In this document: piece after piece, positions 8,735 through 15,763 of the stretch
Numbering within the stretch: position 1 is the stretch's first letter
How the letters are laid out: every line of letters begins with the position of its first letter
Assembly: GCA_041559015.1 (NCBI GenBank)
Contig: JBFFED010000017.1
Coordinates: forward strand, 1 to 30,411
Direction of reading: 5' to 3'
Source: COMBO-56-21 sp041559015
GTDB taxonomy: Archaea; Thermoplasmatota; Thermoplasmata; UBA10834
DNA length: 30,411 nt
Program-made: the position numbers and the translations under genes
The notes under the pieces: model-generated
Told to the model about the DNA's origin: nothing
Database searches by the model: none
Seen by the model: only the letters and a program-made list of their open reading frames with translations

Positions 8735-11029
8735 ATGTCTAGCTCTACCCATCGACAGCAAGTCACGGTGGCGTTGAGGCGCGACCTGGGGCTTCTCGAT
8801 GTCACGATGATCGGGGTGGGCGCCATGATAGGCACGAGCATCTTCGTGCTGATAGGCGTCGCCACAGCGGAAGTGGGGGCCGCAATCATCCTTGTCTTCG
8901 TTCTGAACGGCATCACCACCCTCTTCACCGCGGCGACATACGCAGAACTCGGCTCATCGTTCCCGGAAGCCGGGGGCGGGTACGTATGGGCAAAGAAGGC
9001 CCTCCCGCACCCTGCGGGATTCCTGTCCGGTTGGCTCACTTGGTTCGCTCACACGGTCGCCTGCAGTTACTATTCGCTCGGTTTTGGCTTCGCCATGGTG
9101 GCAATGACGGGATATGCTGGCATTGATTTCTTCGGCCTCAATGATGACATGATGGTCAAAGTCTTCGCGACTGCCGCGATTCTGTTGTTTCTGGGAGTGA
9201 ACTACATTGGCGTCGGTGCCACGGGGAAAGCGGGAGATACGATAACGCTCGTGCAGGTGCTGATCATTGCGTTCTTCGTCACTTTCACCATCCTTTATGC
9301 CTTCGACCGCCAGGGCATTGACATAATTCACAACTTCGATTCTATCATCCCAGAGAACAGGGACCTCACGAACGTGCTCATGGTGATGGGGTTCACCTTC
9401 ATCGCGTTCGAGGGATACGACATAATCGTTCAGTGCGGTGAGGAGGTCAAGGATCCCAAGAGGAACATACCTAGGGCCATCTTGATATCCGTCGTGATTG
9501 CGTCAGTCCTCTACATCTCCGTTGCGTTCGCATGCCTAGCCAACCAGAATGCCCTGCCTGGCGAGGAGATATGGAACGAGAACACCGTCATTAATGCGGC
9601 CGCTGAGATAATCCCCTATGTGGGCGCCCCGCTGCTGATATTCGGGGGTATCCTCTCGGCAATGGCGGCTCTCAACGCGACTGTGTTCTCGTCATCGCGT
9701 GTGAGCTTCGCGATGGGCAGGGACGGATCACTGCCCAGGGCCTTTGGATCCGTCCACCTGCGGAGGAAGGTGCCTCACAACGCCACGGCCGCTACCGGCA
9801 TGATCATGCTCGTGATGGCGCTGATCTTCCCGTTGGAGGTCGTCGTCGCCGCCACCTCAATAATATTCTTGCTGGCATTCTCACTGGCCAACATGTCCTC
9901 GATTCGTCTGAGGAAAAGGCTTACCGCGATGGATGTCGGATTCAGAACCCCTCTCTTCCCCCTCATACCTGTCATAGGCATCATCTCCACCCTCGGCGTT
10001 GCGGCCTATCTCTGGTGGCTCATCCCTGAAGCCTGGTACATAGCGCTGGTCTGGGTGGCCATCGGCCTTGCCGCATCGGCGTTCGCAAGGCCCAGGGAGG
10101 AGCCCGTCTCAATCGTGCGCGCGAAGAGGACAGCGCCGAAGCCGCTGACGAAGGAGCAGACAGACAGGTTCAGAGTCTTTCTCGCCCTGGAAGACCTGGG
10201 CGATCTGCGGCTCGTCGAGTTCTCGGGTCTCCTGGCAAGATATTTCAACGGTGAGCTCACGGTGAACAAGATTGTGGAAGTCCCGGGGGCGACGCCACTC
10301 GATGCAATAGGCAGGGACTACATAGATGAGATATCCAACGGGCTCAAGAAGGCCATAAGGGTCGCTCCTTCGAATGTCACGGTTCACCCTGTGGTATCAG
10401 TGTCTCACGATGTCGCGGGGGCGATAGTCGACAGGACCAGATATGAGACCGCCAACCTGCTCTTGCTGGGTTGGAAGGGCACGAGACGGAGGGGCAGGAC
10501 CATCCTCGGCAGGAACCTCGACCGCGTGGTCAGAGAGGCCCCCTGTGACGTGGCGATAGTGAAGACGCGCCGTCTCAGGAGAAGGATTGAGAGAGTCCTG
10601 CTGGTGTCAGGTGGTTACTTCGAGACCAGGAAGGCCCTGCTGCTCTCACTCCCGCTTGCGAGGGAGTACGGGGCCGAAGTCCTGATTCTCTCCGTAATCA
10701 CCGATGAGAGGTCCCTCGAATTGGCCCGCGGCAATGCGGAGCGCCTGAGCAAAGTGTGCGCACGTGTGAAGGTCGAAAGCGAGATGAAGTACATCCACTC
10801 CAAGAGTCTGGTGAACTCAGTCATGGAACACGCAAGAGACTGCGATATTCTGGTCATGGGCACGGGCCCTCAGTCCACAATCGAGAGGACCCTCTTCGGC
10901 GCGGTGTATGACAGGATCATCCGTTCGGTCGAGGTGCCCGTTCTCGTCCTGAAGACGGCAAGGGGGACAAGATCAGGATTCGTGCAGTTGCCGTCATCTC
11001 GAGGTCCGAAGACGCAGGGCAAGGATTAG
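8735..11029 (+). CDS. APC-superfamily amino acid permease fused to two UspA-type domains
   Basis: A 764-residue fusion. Residues 1 to about 450 form a multi-helix APC-superfamily transporter: the N-terminal GLLDVTMIGVGAMIGTSIFV is the characteristic unwound TM1 region, followed by TYAELGSSFPEAGGGYVWAKK. Residues about 475-612 and 614-752 are two tandem cytoplasmic universal-stress-protein domains. The first ends in a helix-strand unit reading LDRVVREAPCDVAIVKT. The second has MGTGPQS, then DRIIRSVEVPVLVLKT. The nucleotide-binding glycines are partly kept. Fusions of this type are known in archaea and are thought to let ATP or another nucleotide gate amino-acid uptake; the substrate cannot be read from sequence. 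It is monocistronic with its own TATA box, and its stop overlaps the convergent NUDIX gene by 4 bp (TTAG). Confidence 0.93.
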   Translation: MSSSTHRQQVTVALRRDLGLLDVTMIGVGAMIGTSIFVLIGVATAEVGAAIILVFVLNGITTLFTAATYAELGSSFPEAGGGYVWAKKALPHPAGFLSGWLTWFAHTVACSYYSLGFGFAMVAMTGYAGIDFFGLNDDMMVKVFATAAILLFLGVNYIGVGATGKAGDTITLVQVLIIAFFVTFTILYAFDRQGIDIIHNFDSIIPENRDLTNVLMVMGFTFIAFEGYDIIVQCGEEVKDPKRNIPRAILISVVIASVLYISVAFACLANQNALPGEEIWNENTVINAAAEIIPYVGAPLLIFGGILSAMAALNATVFSSSRVSFAMGRDGSLPRAFGSVHLRRKVPHNATAATGMIMLVMALIFPLEVVVAATSIIFLLAFSLANMSSIRLRKRLTAMDVGFRTPLFPLIPVIGIISTLGVAAYLWWLIPEAWYIALVWVAIGLAASAFARPREEPVSIVRAKRTAPKPLTKEQTDRFRVFLALEDLGDLRLVEFSGLLARYFNGELTVNKIVEVPGATPLDAIGRDYIDEISNGLKKAIRVAPSNVTVHPVVSVSHDVAGAIVDRTRYETANLLLLGWKGTRRRGRTILGRNLDRVVREAPCDVAIVKTRRLRRRIERVLLVSGGYFETRKALLLSLPLAREYGAEVLILSVITDERSLELARGNAERLSKVCARVKVESEMKYIHSKSLVNSVMEHARDCDILVMGTGPQSTIERTLFGAVYDRIIRSVEVPVLVLKTARGTRSGFVQLPSSRGPKTQGKD

Positions 11030-11484
11030 GAAACGACGGAGCCGCCGAACAGCTCTTCGAGCGCCTTCCTCGCAGTCCTCGTGAGGTCCATGAGCTTCGC
11101 ATCCTGATAATCCACCCATGCTATCTCGGTGACCTCCTCGCTCTTCCGCTCCTCCCCGCCCACAGGCTTGGCGAGGAAGTCGACCAGCACATAGTGATAC
11201 CTGGCCCTCCCATCATCGTCCCTGTCGATCATGTCGAACACGTTGATGAGCTCCAGGATCTCCACCTTGATGCCTGTCTCCTCCTCGGTCTCCCTGGCAC
11301 ATGCCTCCGAGAGCTTCTCTCCGACCTCGACGAGTCCTCCGGGGATGCTCCACTTGCCGGCTCCGGGCTCGAACGCCCGTTTCACGAGCAGTATCTTGCC
11401 GTTCTTGATTGCCACCGCCCCGACGCCCACTAGGGGGTTGGAGGGGTATGTCCGCTTGTCCTGATGCACCGTCTCTTCGCTCAT
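11026..11484 (-). CDS. NUDIX hydrolase (ADP-ribose pyrophosphatase-like)
   Basis: A 152-residue cytoplasmic NUDIX hydrolase that would cleave a nucleoside diphosphate linked to another moiety, with Mg2+. The NUDIX box is complete: Gly50, then Glu56, then RETEEETGI at 64-72 (GX5EX7REUXEEXGU). The preceding KWSIPGG is typical of ADP-ribose/NADH-type members; the exact substrate is not decidable. ATG 11484 overlaps the stop of the upstream M28 peptidase gene as ATGA, so translation is probably coupled. The 3' end overlaps the permease gene tail-to-tail. Confidence 0.92.
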   Translation of the reverse strand: MSEETVHQDKRTYPSNPLVGVGAVAIKNGKILLVKRAFEPGAGKWSIPGGLVEVGEKLSEACARETEEETGIKVEILELINVFDMIDRDDDGRARYHYVLVDFLAKPVGGEERKSEEVTEIAWVDYQDAKLMDLTRTARKALEELFGGSVVS

Positions 11485-12590
11485 CTCATGTCATCCTCCC
11501 TGTTTCTCCAGTATCGCAGAACCAGGATTGCCGCGAGGGCCGTGGTTGCTATGACGACTATCGCCAGTGCGCTCTCCCATGTGAGCCACTCATGTCCTGA
11601 TGGTTCGAGGATCGCGAGCGCTCCCGCAAGAGTGCATCGTGTGATGTTCTCCATCTGTCCGCCTGAGAGCTTGTCGATCGTGTCATGGGTACTGTGGTAG
11701 TAGGGGTTGACTGAGCTTCCGTAATCCGTCAGTCTCTCTGTTATGAGCACAGCGGGGTAGTCCGCTGCCCAGAAGGGCGCATGATCGCTGTAAGTTATCC
11801 TGGGCTCCATCAGAATGCTCAGGTCAAGCTCCAGCCGCCAGTTGTCAATAGCCTTCGTGGCCAGACCGGCAAAAGACACATCCTCGGTAGCCGTCACAAT
11901 CGTCCCGTGGTTCTCAGGATCATCGGTGTAGCCTATCATGTCCAGGATGATAGCGCACTCGTACGCCACCCCGGCCGCCTTCTCAGTCTGAACGAAGTGC
12001 GAGCTGCCTCTGAGTCCACCTGTATCGTCAAACCTTATCTCCTCGGCCCCGAAGGCCACGAACTTGAGGGTACTCTCCACCCGGAGGTCGCGCGTCGCCT
12101 CGGCTAGCTCTATGATTGCCGCGATGCCTGAAGCGTCGTCGTCCGCGCCTGGCGCGGGAAGCGCTTCGACGAGCTCAAGTGTAGTGGCCGCGCTGTTCTC
12201 GCTATCATGATGCGCTCCGAAGAGCACCACGCCAGCCTCTGGGTCCGTGCCGTTCAACACGGCCACAATGTTCGAGGATGAGTAACCAGAGAAGGTGAAA
12301 TTCTGATAGTGGACGTCATACCCAAGGACCTTGAACCTGCTGTACACATAATCGGCCACGTCCTTCGACCTGTCCAGACAGAATGCCCGAGAGCCGAAGT
12401 CCTGGAGGTCCTTCACGGTGGCGAGCATGTCCTTCGCTGAGATCGACTCTAGTCGGTCCTCGATCGACGGGTCTTCCGCGGACGATGTCACAGATGCGCC
12501 CGGCCACGAGACCGTCAGGAGCAGCGTCGCAGCGAGTGCGACTGCCATTCTTGGAATCGCCCAGGTCCTCGAGGCGGTGATGACTGGCAT
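11481..12590 (-). CDS. Membrane-anchored extracytoplasmic M28 family zinc aminopeptidase
   Basis: A 369-residue peptidase of family M28. An N-terminal signal sequence (MAVALAATLLLTV, about 15-27) and a C-terminal TM helix (about 340-358) with a charged RNREDDMR tail put the catalytic domain outside the cell, anchored at its end. Binuclear zinc residues are visible in order: HxD in GAHHDS (about 127-129), Asp in PGADDDASG (about 147-155), the EE pair in FGAEE (about 183-184), Asp in LDMIG (about 217) and His in YYHSTHDT (about 299). The likely role is extracellular peptide scavenging. Start ATG 12590 lies about 31 bp from a TATA box shared with the divergent zincin gene. It is coupled to the NUDIX gene by an ATGA overlap. 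Confidence 0.93.
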   Translation of the reverse strand: MPVITASRTWAIPRMAVALAATLLLTVSWPGASVTSSAEDPSIEDRLESISAKDMLATVKDLQDFGSRAFCLDRSKDVADYVYSRFKVLGYDVHYQNFTFSGYSSSNIVAVLNGTDPEAGVVLFGAHHDSENSAATTLELVEALPAPGADDDASGIAAIIELAEATRDLRVESTLKFVAFGAEEIRFDDTGGLRGSSHFVQTEKAAGVAYECAIILDMIGYTDDPENHGTIVTATEDVSFAGLATKAIDNWRLELDLSILMEPRITYSDHAPFWAADYPAVLITERLTDYGSSVNPYYHSTHDTIDKLSGGQMENITRCTLAGALAILEPSGHEWLTWESALAIVVIATTALAAILVLRYWRNREDDMR

Positions 12591-12616
12591 GGACGCGTCC
12601 GGATTGACGATGAATC

Positions 12617-12624
12617 CTATAAAG
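12617..12624. promoter_or_regulatory. Single TATA box serving two divergent genes
   Basis: CTATAAAG on the plus strand reads CTTTATAG on the minus strand. Its centre is about 26 bp from the GTG at 12647 (plus) and about 31 bp from the ATG at 12590 (minus). Both distances fit leaderless or near-leaderless transcription. No other AT-rich element exists in the 56 bp between the two genes. Confidence 0.6.
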
Positions 12625-12646
12625 AGATTAGGCCATACAGTTCGCC

Positions 12647-13339
12647 GTGCGGACCTCAGACGTGTTCAGATCCGTGGGTAGGCAGCTGGGATTCCGCGAG
12701 GTGTCCCTGGAGTACTGTCCGCGTGCCGAGCTGAAGCACACATGGCGCAGAGCAGGTCAATGCCTAGAACTGAGAATCAGCGACTACCTCGCACGCGCCC
12801 CCGAGGATGTAACTGAGTCACTCGCGTGGTACCTCATCAGCAGGGCGGCGGGCAGGAGATGCCCTCTAGGGAAGGCAGATGCGTATCTTGCTTATGCGAG
12901 GTCCAGCGAGCTCTGGTCCGGGAACCGCGACATCTATCTGACGAGAGCCAAGAACCTCTCCCTGAACCCGGAGGGGGAACACAGACACCTCGTCACCATA
13001 TTCGACTATGTGAACTCATTCTACTTCTCGGGGAAGCTTCACCCGCCAACCCTCGCCTGGACCTCGGAACCCCCTTCGAAGCGCCTGGGTTTCTACTTCG
13101 CCGCCTTGGACCTTCTTGCAGCCAATAGGGTCTTGGACTCGGACGCGGTCCCGCGATACGTGCTCGAGTTCGTCATGTATCACGAGTTGCTGCACCACGT
13201 GAACGCCCAGGACGGCCGCCCTGTCCGAAGGGTCCATCACACTAAGGAGTTCAAGGAGCAGGAGCGGCTGTTCCGTACCTACAGAGAGGCGGAGGTCTGG
13301 TTGAGACGGCTGGTGTTCGAGCACAGGAGAAGATGGTAA
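12647..13339 (+). CDS. SprT-like / minigluzincin-type zinc metalloprotease domain protein
   Basis: A 230-residue cytoplasmic protein with the zincin motif YHELLHH (HExxH at about 179-183) and further histidines in VHHTKEF (about 197-198) that could be the third zinc ligand. The arrangement of HExxH, a short loop, then HxxxF with a basic helix resembles SprT/YgjP-type minimal metallopeptidases. No signal peptide or TM is seen. The first 110 residues are not recognised. It starts with GTG 12647; no ATG precedes it in frame, and the GTG sits about 26 bp after the shared TATA box, supporting a leaderless mRNA. The substrate is unknown; SprT-type enzymes elsewhere act on DNA-protein crosslinks, but nothing here proves that role. 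Confidence 0.7.
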   Translation: MRTSDVFRSVGRQLGFREVSLEYCPRAELKHTWRRAGQCLELRISDYLARAPEDVTESLAWYLISRAAGRRCPLGKADAYLAYARSSELWSGNRDIYLTRAKNLSLNPEGEHRHLVTIFDYVNSFYFSGKLHPPTLAWTSEPPSKRLGFYFAALDLLAANRVLDSDAVPRYVLEFVMYHELLHHVNAQDGRPVRRVHHTKEFKEQERLFRTYREAEVWLRRLVFEHRRRW

Positions 13340-13503
13340 TGGGACTTGTCCCCCGGGCGTAACAGCGCGGTTCATGGCATGCCAATGCACTCTCGCCGCC
13401 CTGACCCTCCCGGGGGTTGCTGTTGCGCGACGCGTTGTCCCCTACACACGCTCCGGTGCCTCACCGTTGATTCATAGAGGGACCCATATGACGCCGCACT
13501 GTA

Positions 13504-13555
13504 GCCTGGCGTCGGAACACTGCATCACGTAGATCAGCAGCATACTGTTCCAGGC
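13504..13555. other. Imperfect stem-loop, possible structured RNA
   Basis: GCCT (13504-13507), GGAACA (13514-13519) and CTGC (13520-13523) can pair with AGGC (13552-13555), TGTTCC (13546-13551) and GCAG (13537-13540), with 6-nt and 5-nt bulges. The symmetric TATA-like element around 13578-13587 could drive transcription into it on the minus strand. No family is recognised. Confidence 0.3.
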
Positions 13556-13612
13556 AGCCCATACTAGATTCAAGGATGCATATATCCCTTTCCGTCTCTG
13601 CGTACGATGTTC

Positions 13613-13628
13613 GGGCGCAAGGGCGCCC
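13613..13628 (+). other. Perfect 6-bp GC hairpin in the likely leader of the toroid gene
   Basis: GGGCGC-AAGG-GCGCCC. If GCATATATCC at about 13578-13587 is the TATA box, transcription starts near 13608. The hairpin is then at the 5' end of a leader of about 95 nt before the ATG at 13703, much longer than most leaders in this window. Confidence 0.4.
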
Positions 13629-13702
13629 TCATACGGTATCAGGGGTTCTCAACAGTGTTAAGGTAAGTATCATGCCTGGGGACAGCGATTCGACGCACGG
13701 GT

Positions 13703-14797
13703 ATGCTTCAGAGCGAGATTGAGCGGGTCGTCGAGGATTCCTACGGCAAACTCTTCCAGATCTCCATACCAGCTGTGAGGTACTACCTGTTGTCCGACCT
13801 CAAGGCCAAGACGGCTGCTGATCCTATGGTAGTCCGGACTCTCAAGGAGTGCAGGATGTACCCTCCGCGCCTGCGCCTCCTCAATGGACTGAGGTCGGAT
13901 GGGACATGGCCCATATCGAGACAGAGGAGGCTCGCCGAGGAGAAGGGCCCCGGGCCTCCGGTCGGCTGGACATACACCACAATGCTCAGGAGCCTCTACG
14001 ACCTCGGCGAGTACCAGACCTCGAGGGACGAGGGCAATGTGCAGGCGGCCCTGGACAGGATACTCAGCTGGCAGGAGGATGACGGGCACATACCTGGGCC
14101 CACGACGAACCTGTTCCATCTGCCACACTACGACGGTCTGGCGCTGAGGATGCTCCTGAAGTTCGGCATGAAGGAGCATCCTGGTGTGAAGAGGCTGTCA
14201 AGGTGGCTGGTCAGCCTGCAGCGCCCTGACGGAGGCTGGCTGATCCCTTACCTGGAGGACATGAGGTATCTTCCCCAGTACAAGCACATGAGGGTGGGGG
14301 ATTTCATGAACCTCATCCAGAAGAAGGCCGTCCCAGAATATGACGCTGAAGATTATCACGATGTCCCGAGCTGCATATGGACGACAGTCATGATCATAAG
14401 GGGGATGTCGCACGACTCGGACATGACGAGGTCGAGCCAGGCGCTCCAAGGGGCTAACTTCGTGCTGGACAACTTCTTCAGGAGGAACCACCACGCGGCC
14501 ATGCTCAGGTCCGAGACGAACTGGACCAAGTTGAGGTACCCCACCTACCTCGGGAGCGGTCTGTGCGCCTTGGACATACTCACTTACATGGGGTTCGGGG
14601 TGGAGGATGAGAGAATGGAACGCCCCATCAGGTGGCTCCTGTCGGCTCGCTCGGCGGATGGGTTCTGGCACCAATCGGACCGACCGCATCCCGAGAAGGA
14701 CCAGTGGATAACCGAGGTCGCCCTCAGCATCCTCTTCAGATACGCACAGTCCATGAGGGGCGAGCCGTTTGGGATCAGGGCCCTTGGCAGGCAGTGA
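13703..14797 (+). CDS. Alpha/alpha-toroid protein (terpene cyclase/prenyltransferase-like repeats)
   Basis: A 364-residue soluble protein with a repeated unit resembling the QW-type repeats of terpenoid cyclases and protein prenyltransferases: NGLRSDGTW (about 61-69), LSWQEDDGHI (121-130), SLQRPDGGW (171-179) and SARSADGFW (314-322). The units are separated by helical segments, which suggests an alpha/alpha-barrel. I find neither the DxDD acid motif of class II cyclases nor an evident metal site of protein prenyltransferases, so catalysis is not supported and a binding role is equally possible. N-terminal residues 1-55 are helical and unrecognised. Start ATG 13703 lacks a Shine-Dalgarno. Downstream, after 69 bp, comes an independently promoted DUF72 gene. 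Confidence 0.75.
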   Translation: MLQSEIERVVEDSYGKLFQISIPAVRYYLLSDLKAKTAADPMVVRTLKECRMYPPRLRLLNGLRSDGTWPISRQRRLAEEKGPGPPVGWTYTTMLRSLYDLGEYQTSRDEGNVQAALDRILSWQEDDGHIPGPTTNLFHLPHYDGLALRMLLKFGMKEHPGVKRLSRWLVSLQRPDGGWLIPYLEDMRYLPQYKHMRVGDFMNLIQKKAVPEYDAEDYHDVPSCIWTTVMIIRGMSHDSDMTRSSQALQGANFVLDNFFRRNHHAAMLRSETNWTKLRYPTYLGSGLCALDILTYMGFGVEDERMERPIRWLLSARSADGFWHQSDRPHPEKDQWITEVALSILFRYAQSMRGEPFGIRALGRQ

Positions 14798-14837
14798 AGA
14801 TCCTGAGCCCCTGGCATGCTGGCCCCACCAATTGGTT

Positions 14838-14844
14838 CTTATAG
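14838..14844 (+). promoter_or_regulatory. TATA box of the DUF72 gene
   Basis: CTTATAG centred almost exactly 26 bp before the ATG at 14867, predicting a leaderless mRNA. Confidence 0.6.
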
Positions 14845-14866
14845 CCGCAAGTCATCATAAAAGACG

Positions 14867-15763
14867 ATGGCAGCGCTGGTCGGCTGCTCCGGGTGGTCAT
14901 ACGACGACTGGGTGGGCAGGTTCTACCCCAGCGAACTCGCGAAGAGGAAGGGCGAGTGGCTCTCGTACTACTCGAAGTTCTTTCCCACGGCCGAGATCAA
15001 CTCGACGTTCTACAGGGTTCCTAATGAGTTCATGGTACGCTCTTGGATCGAGCGAGGGAGGAACCGGCCCGGGTTCCAGTTCTCGGTCAAGCTGCCGCAG
15101 ATAGTCACGCACGAGTCGATCCTCAAGGACGAGCCCGAAATCGCCTCCAGACAGGCCTCCAGCTTCGAGGAGATCTGCGTCCGGCCACTGTCCGAGGCGG
15201 GGCTCCTCGGAGGCGTCCTGATCCAGCTCACGCCGTACTTCAAGTTCGAGGGGAAGCAGAGCCTGGGCAAGTTGAGGTCGCTCTTCGGGATGCTGGACAC
15301 CGATGCGCACGATTACGCCGTCGAGTTCAGGCATAGGAGCTGGCTGAACGAGAGGGGTAACGAGCTGGCCGCGGACACGCTCGAGACCCTGCAGGAGTTC
15401 CAGGTGGCGAATGTCATAGTTGACGGACCCGGGTTCCCGGTGACTCGGTCCTTGACTGCTAAGCACTCGTATGTTCGCTTTCACGGGAGGAACTACGATA
15501 TCTGGTTCAAGGAGGAGAAGGAGGATGACTACAGGATCAACCGGTACGACTATCTCTACCCTCTCGACCAGCTGGAGCCGTGGAAGCCAAGACTTCAGGA
15601 GATCGTCGCGAACTCCGAGGTGGCCAGGATATACTTCAACAACCACGGCCGCGCCAAGGCTGTGAAGAACGCCTTTCAGATGATGGACCTGCTCGGCGTT
15701 CCCCACGAGACCAAGGACGTCGACATCCAGGATCAGAAGAAGCTCGGGGAGTTCGGCACCTAG
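14867..15763 (+). CDS. DUF72 (YecE-like) family protein
   Basis: A 298-residue soluble protein with the DUF72 hallmarks. The N-terminal VGCSGWSYDDWVGRFYP is followed by EINSTFYRVP, FSVKLPQIVTH, an internal YAVEFRHRSW and, near the end, IYFNNHGRAKAVKNA. The family adopts a TIM-barrel fold and is of unproven function, possibly linked to nucleic-acid or iron-sulfur biology in some lineages. Length is normal. The start is fixed by the TATA box 26 bp upstream. Its stop codon overlaps the convergent rad50 stop within CTAG (15760-15763). Confidence 0.93.
   Translation: MAALVGCSGWSYDDWVGRFYPSELAKRKGEWLSYYSKFFPTAEINSTFYRVPNEFMVRSWIERGRNRPGFQFSVKLPQIVTHESILKDEPEIASRQASSFEEICVRPLSEAGLLGGVLIQLTPYFKFEGKQSLGKLRSLFGMLDTDAHDYAVEFRHRSWLNERGNELAADTLETLQEFQVANVIVDGPGFPVTRSLTAKHSYVRFHGRNYDIWFKEEKEDDYRINRYDYLYPLDQLEPWKPRLQEIVANSEVARIYFNNHGRAKAVKNAFQMMDLLGVPHETKDVDIQDQKKLGEFGT

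Larger units (their letters stand above)
13340..13702. other. 363-bp intergenic region with inverted repeats, no gene seen
   Basis: No credible ORF, tRNA or known RNA is visible. It contains four structural elements: complementary arms CCCCCGGG (13350-13357) and CCCGGGGG (13409-13416); the palindrome TGGCATGCCA near 13374-13383; an imperfect stem-loop at 13504-13555; and a 6-bp hairpin GGGCGC/GCGCCC at 13613-13628. A TATA-like GCATATATCC (about 13578-13587) precedes the last one. The stretch may hold a long leader of the downstream gene or an unrecognised small RNA. Confidence 0.5.

Noticed and set aside
13350..13416. CCCCCGGG/CCCGGGGG as a transcription terminator
   Set aside because: The arms are 51 nt apart with no U-rich tract following; pairing may be chance in GC-rich DNA.
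13340..13702. tRNA, RNase P RNA or SRP RNA in the long gap
   Set aside because: No T-loop/acceptor pairing, no conserved RNase P segments and no SRP helix 8 sequence could be found by eye.
13703..14797. Squalene-hopene cyclase annotation for the toroid protein
   Set aside because: It is about half the usual length of such cyclases and lacks the DxDD acid motif; only the repeat pattern is shared.
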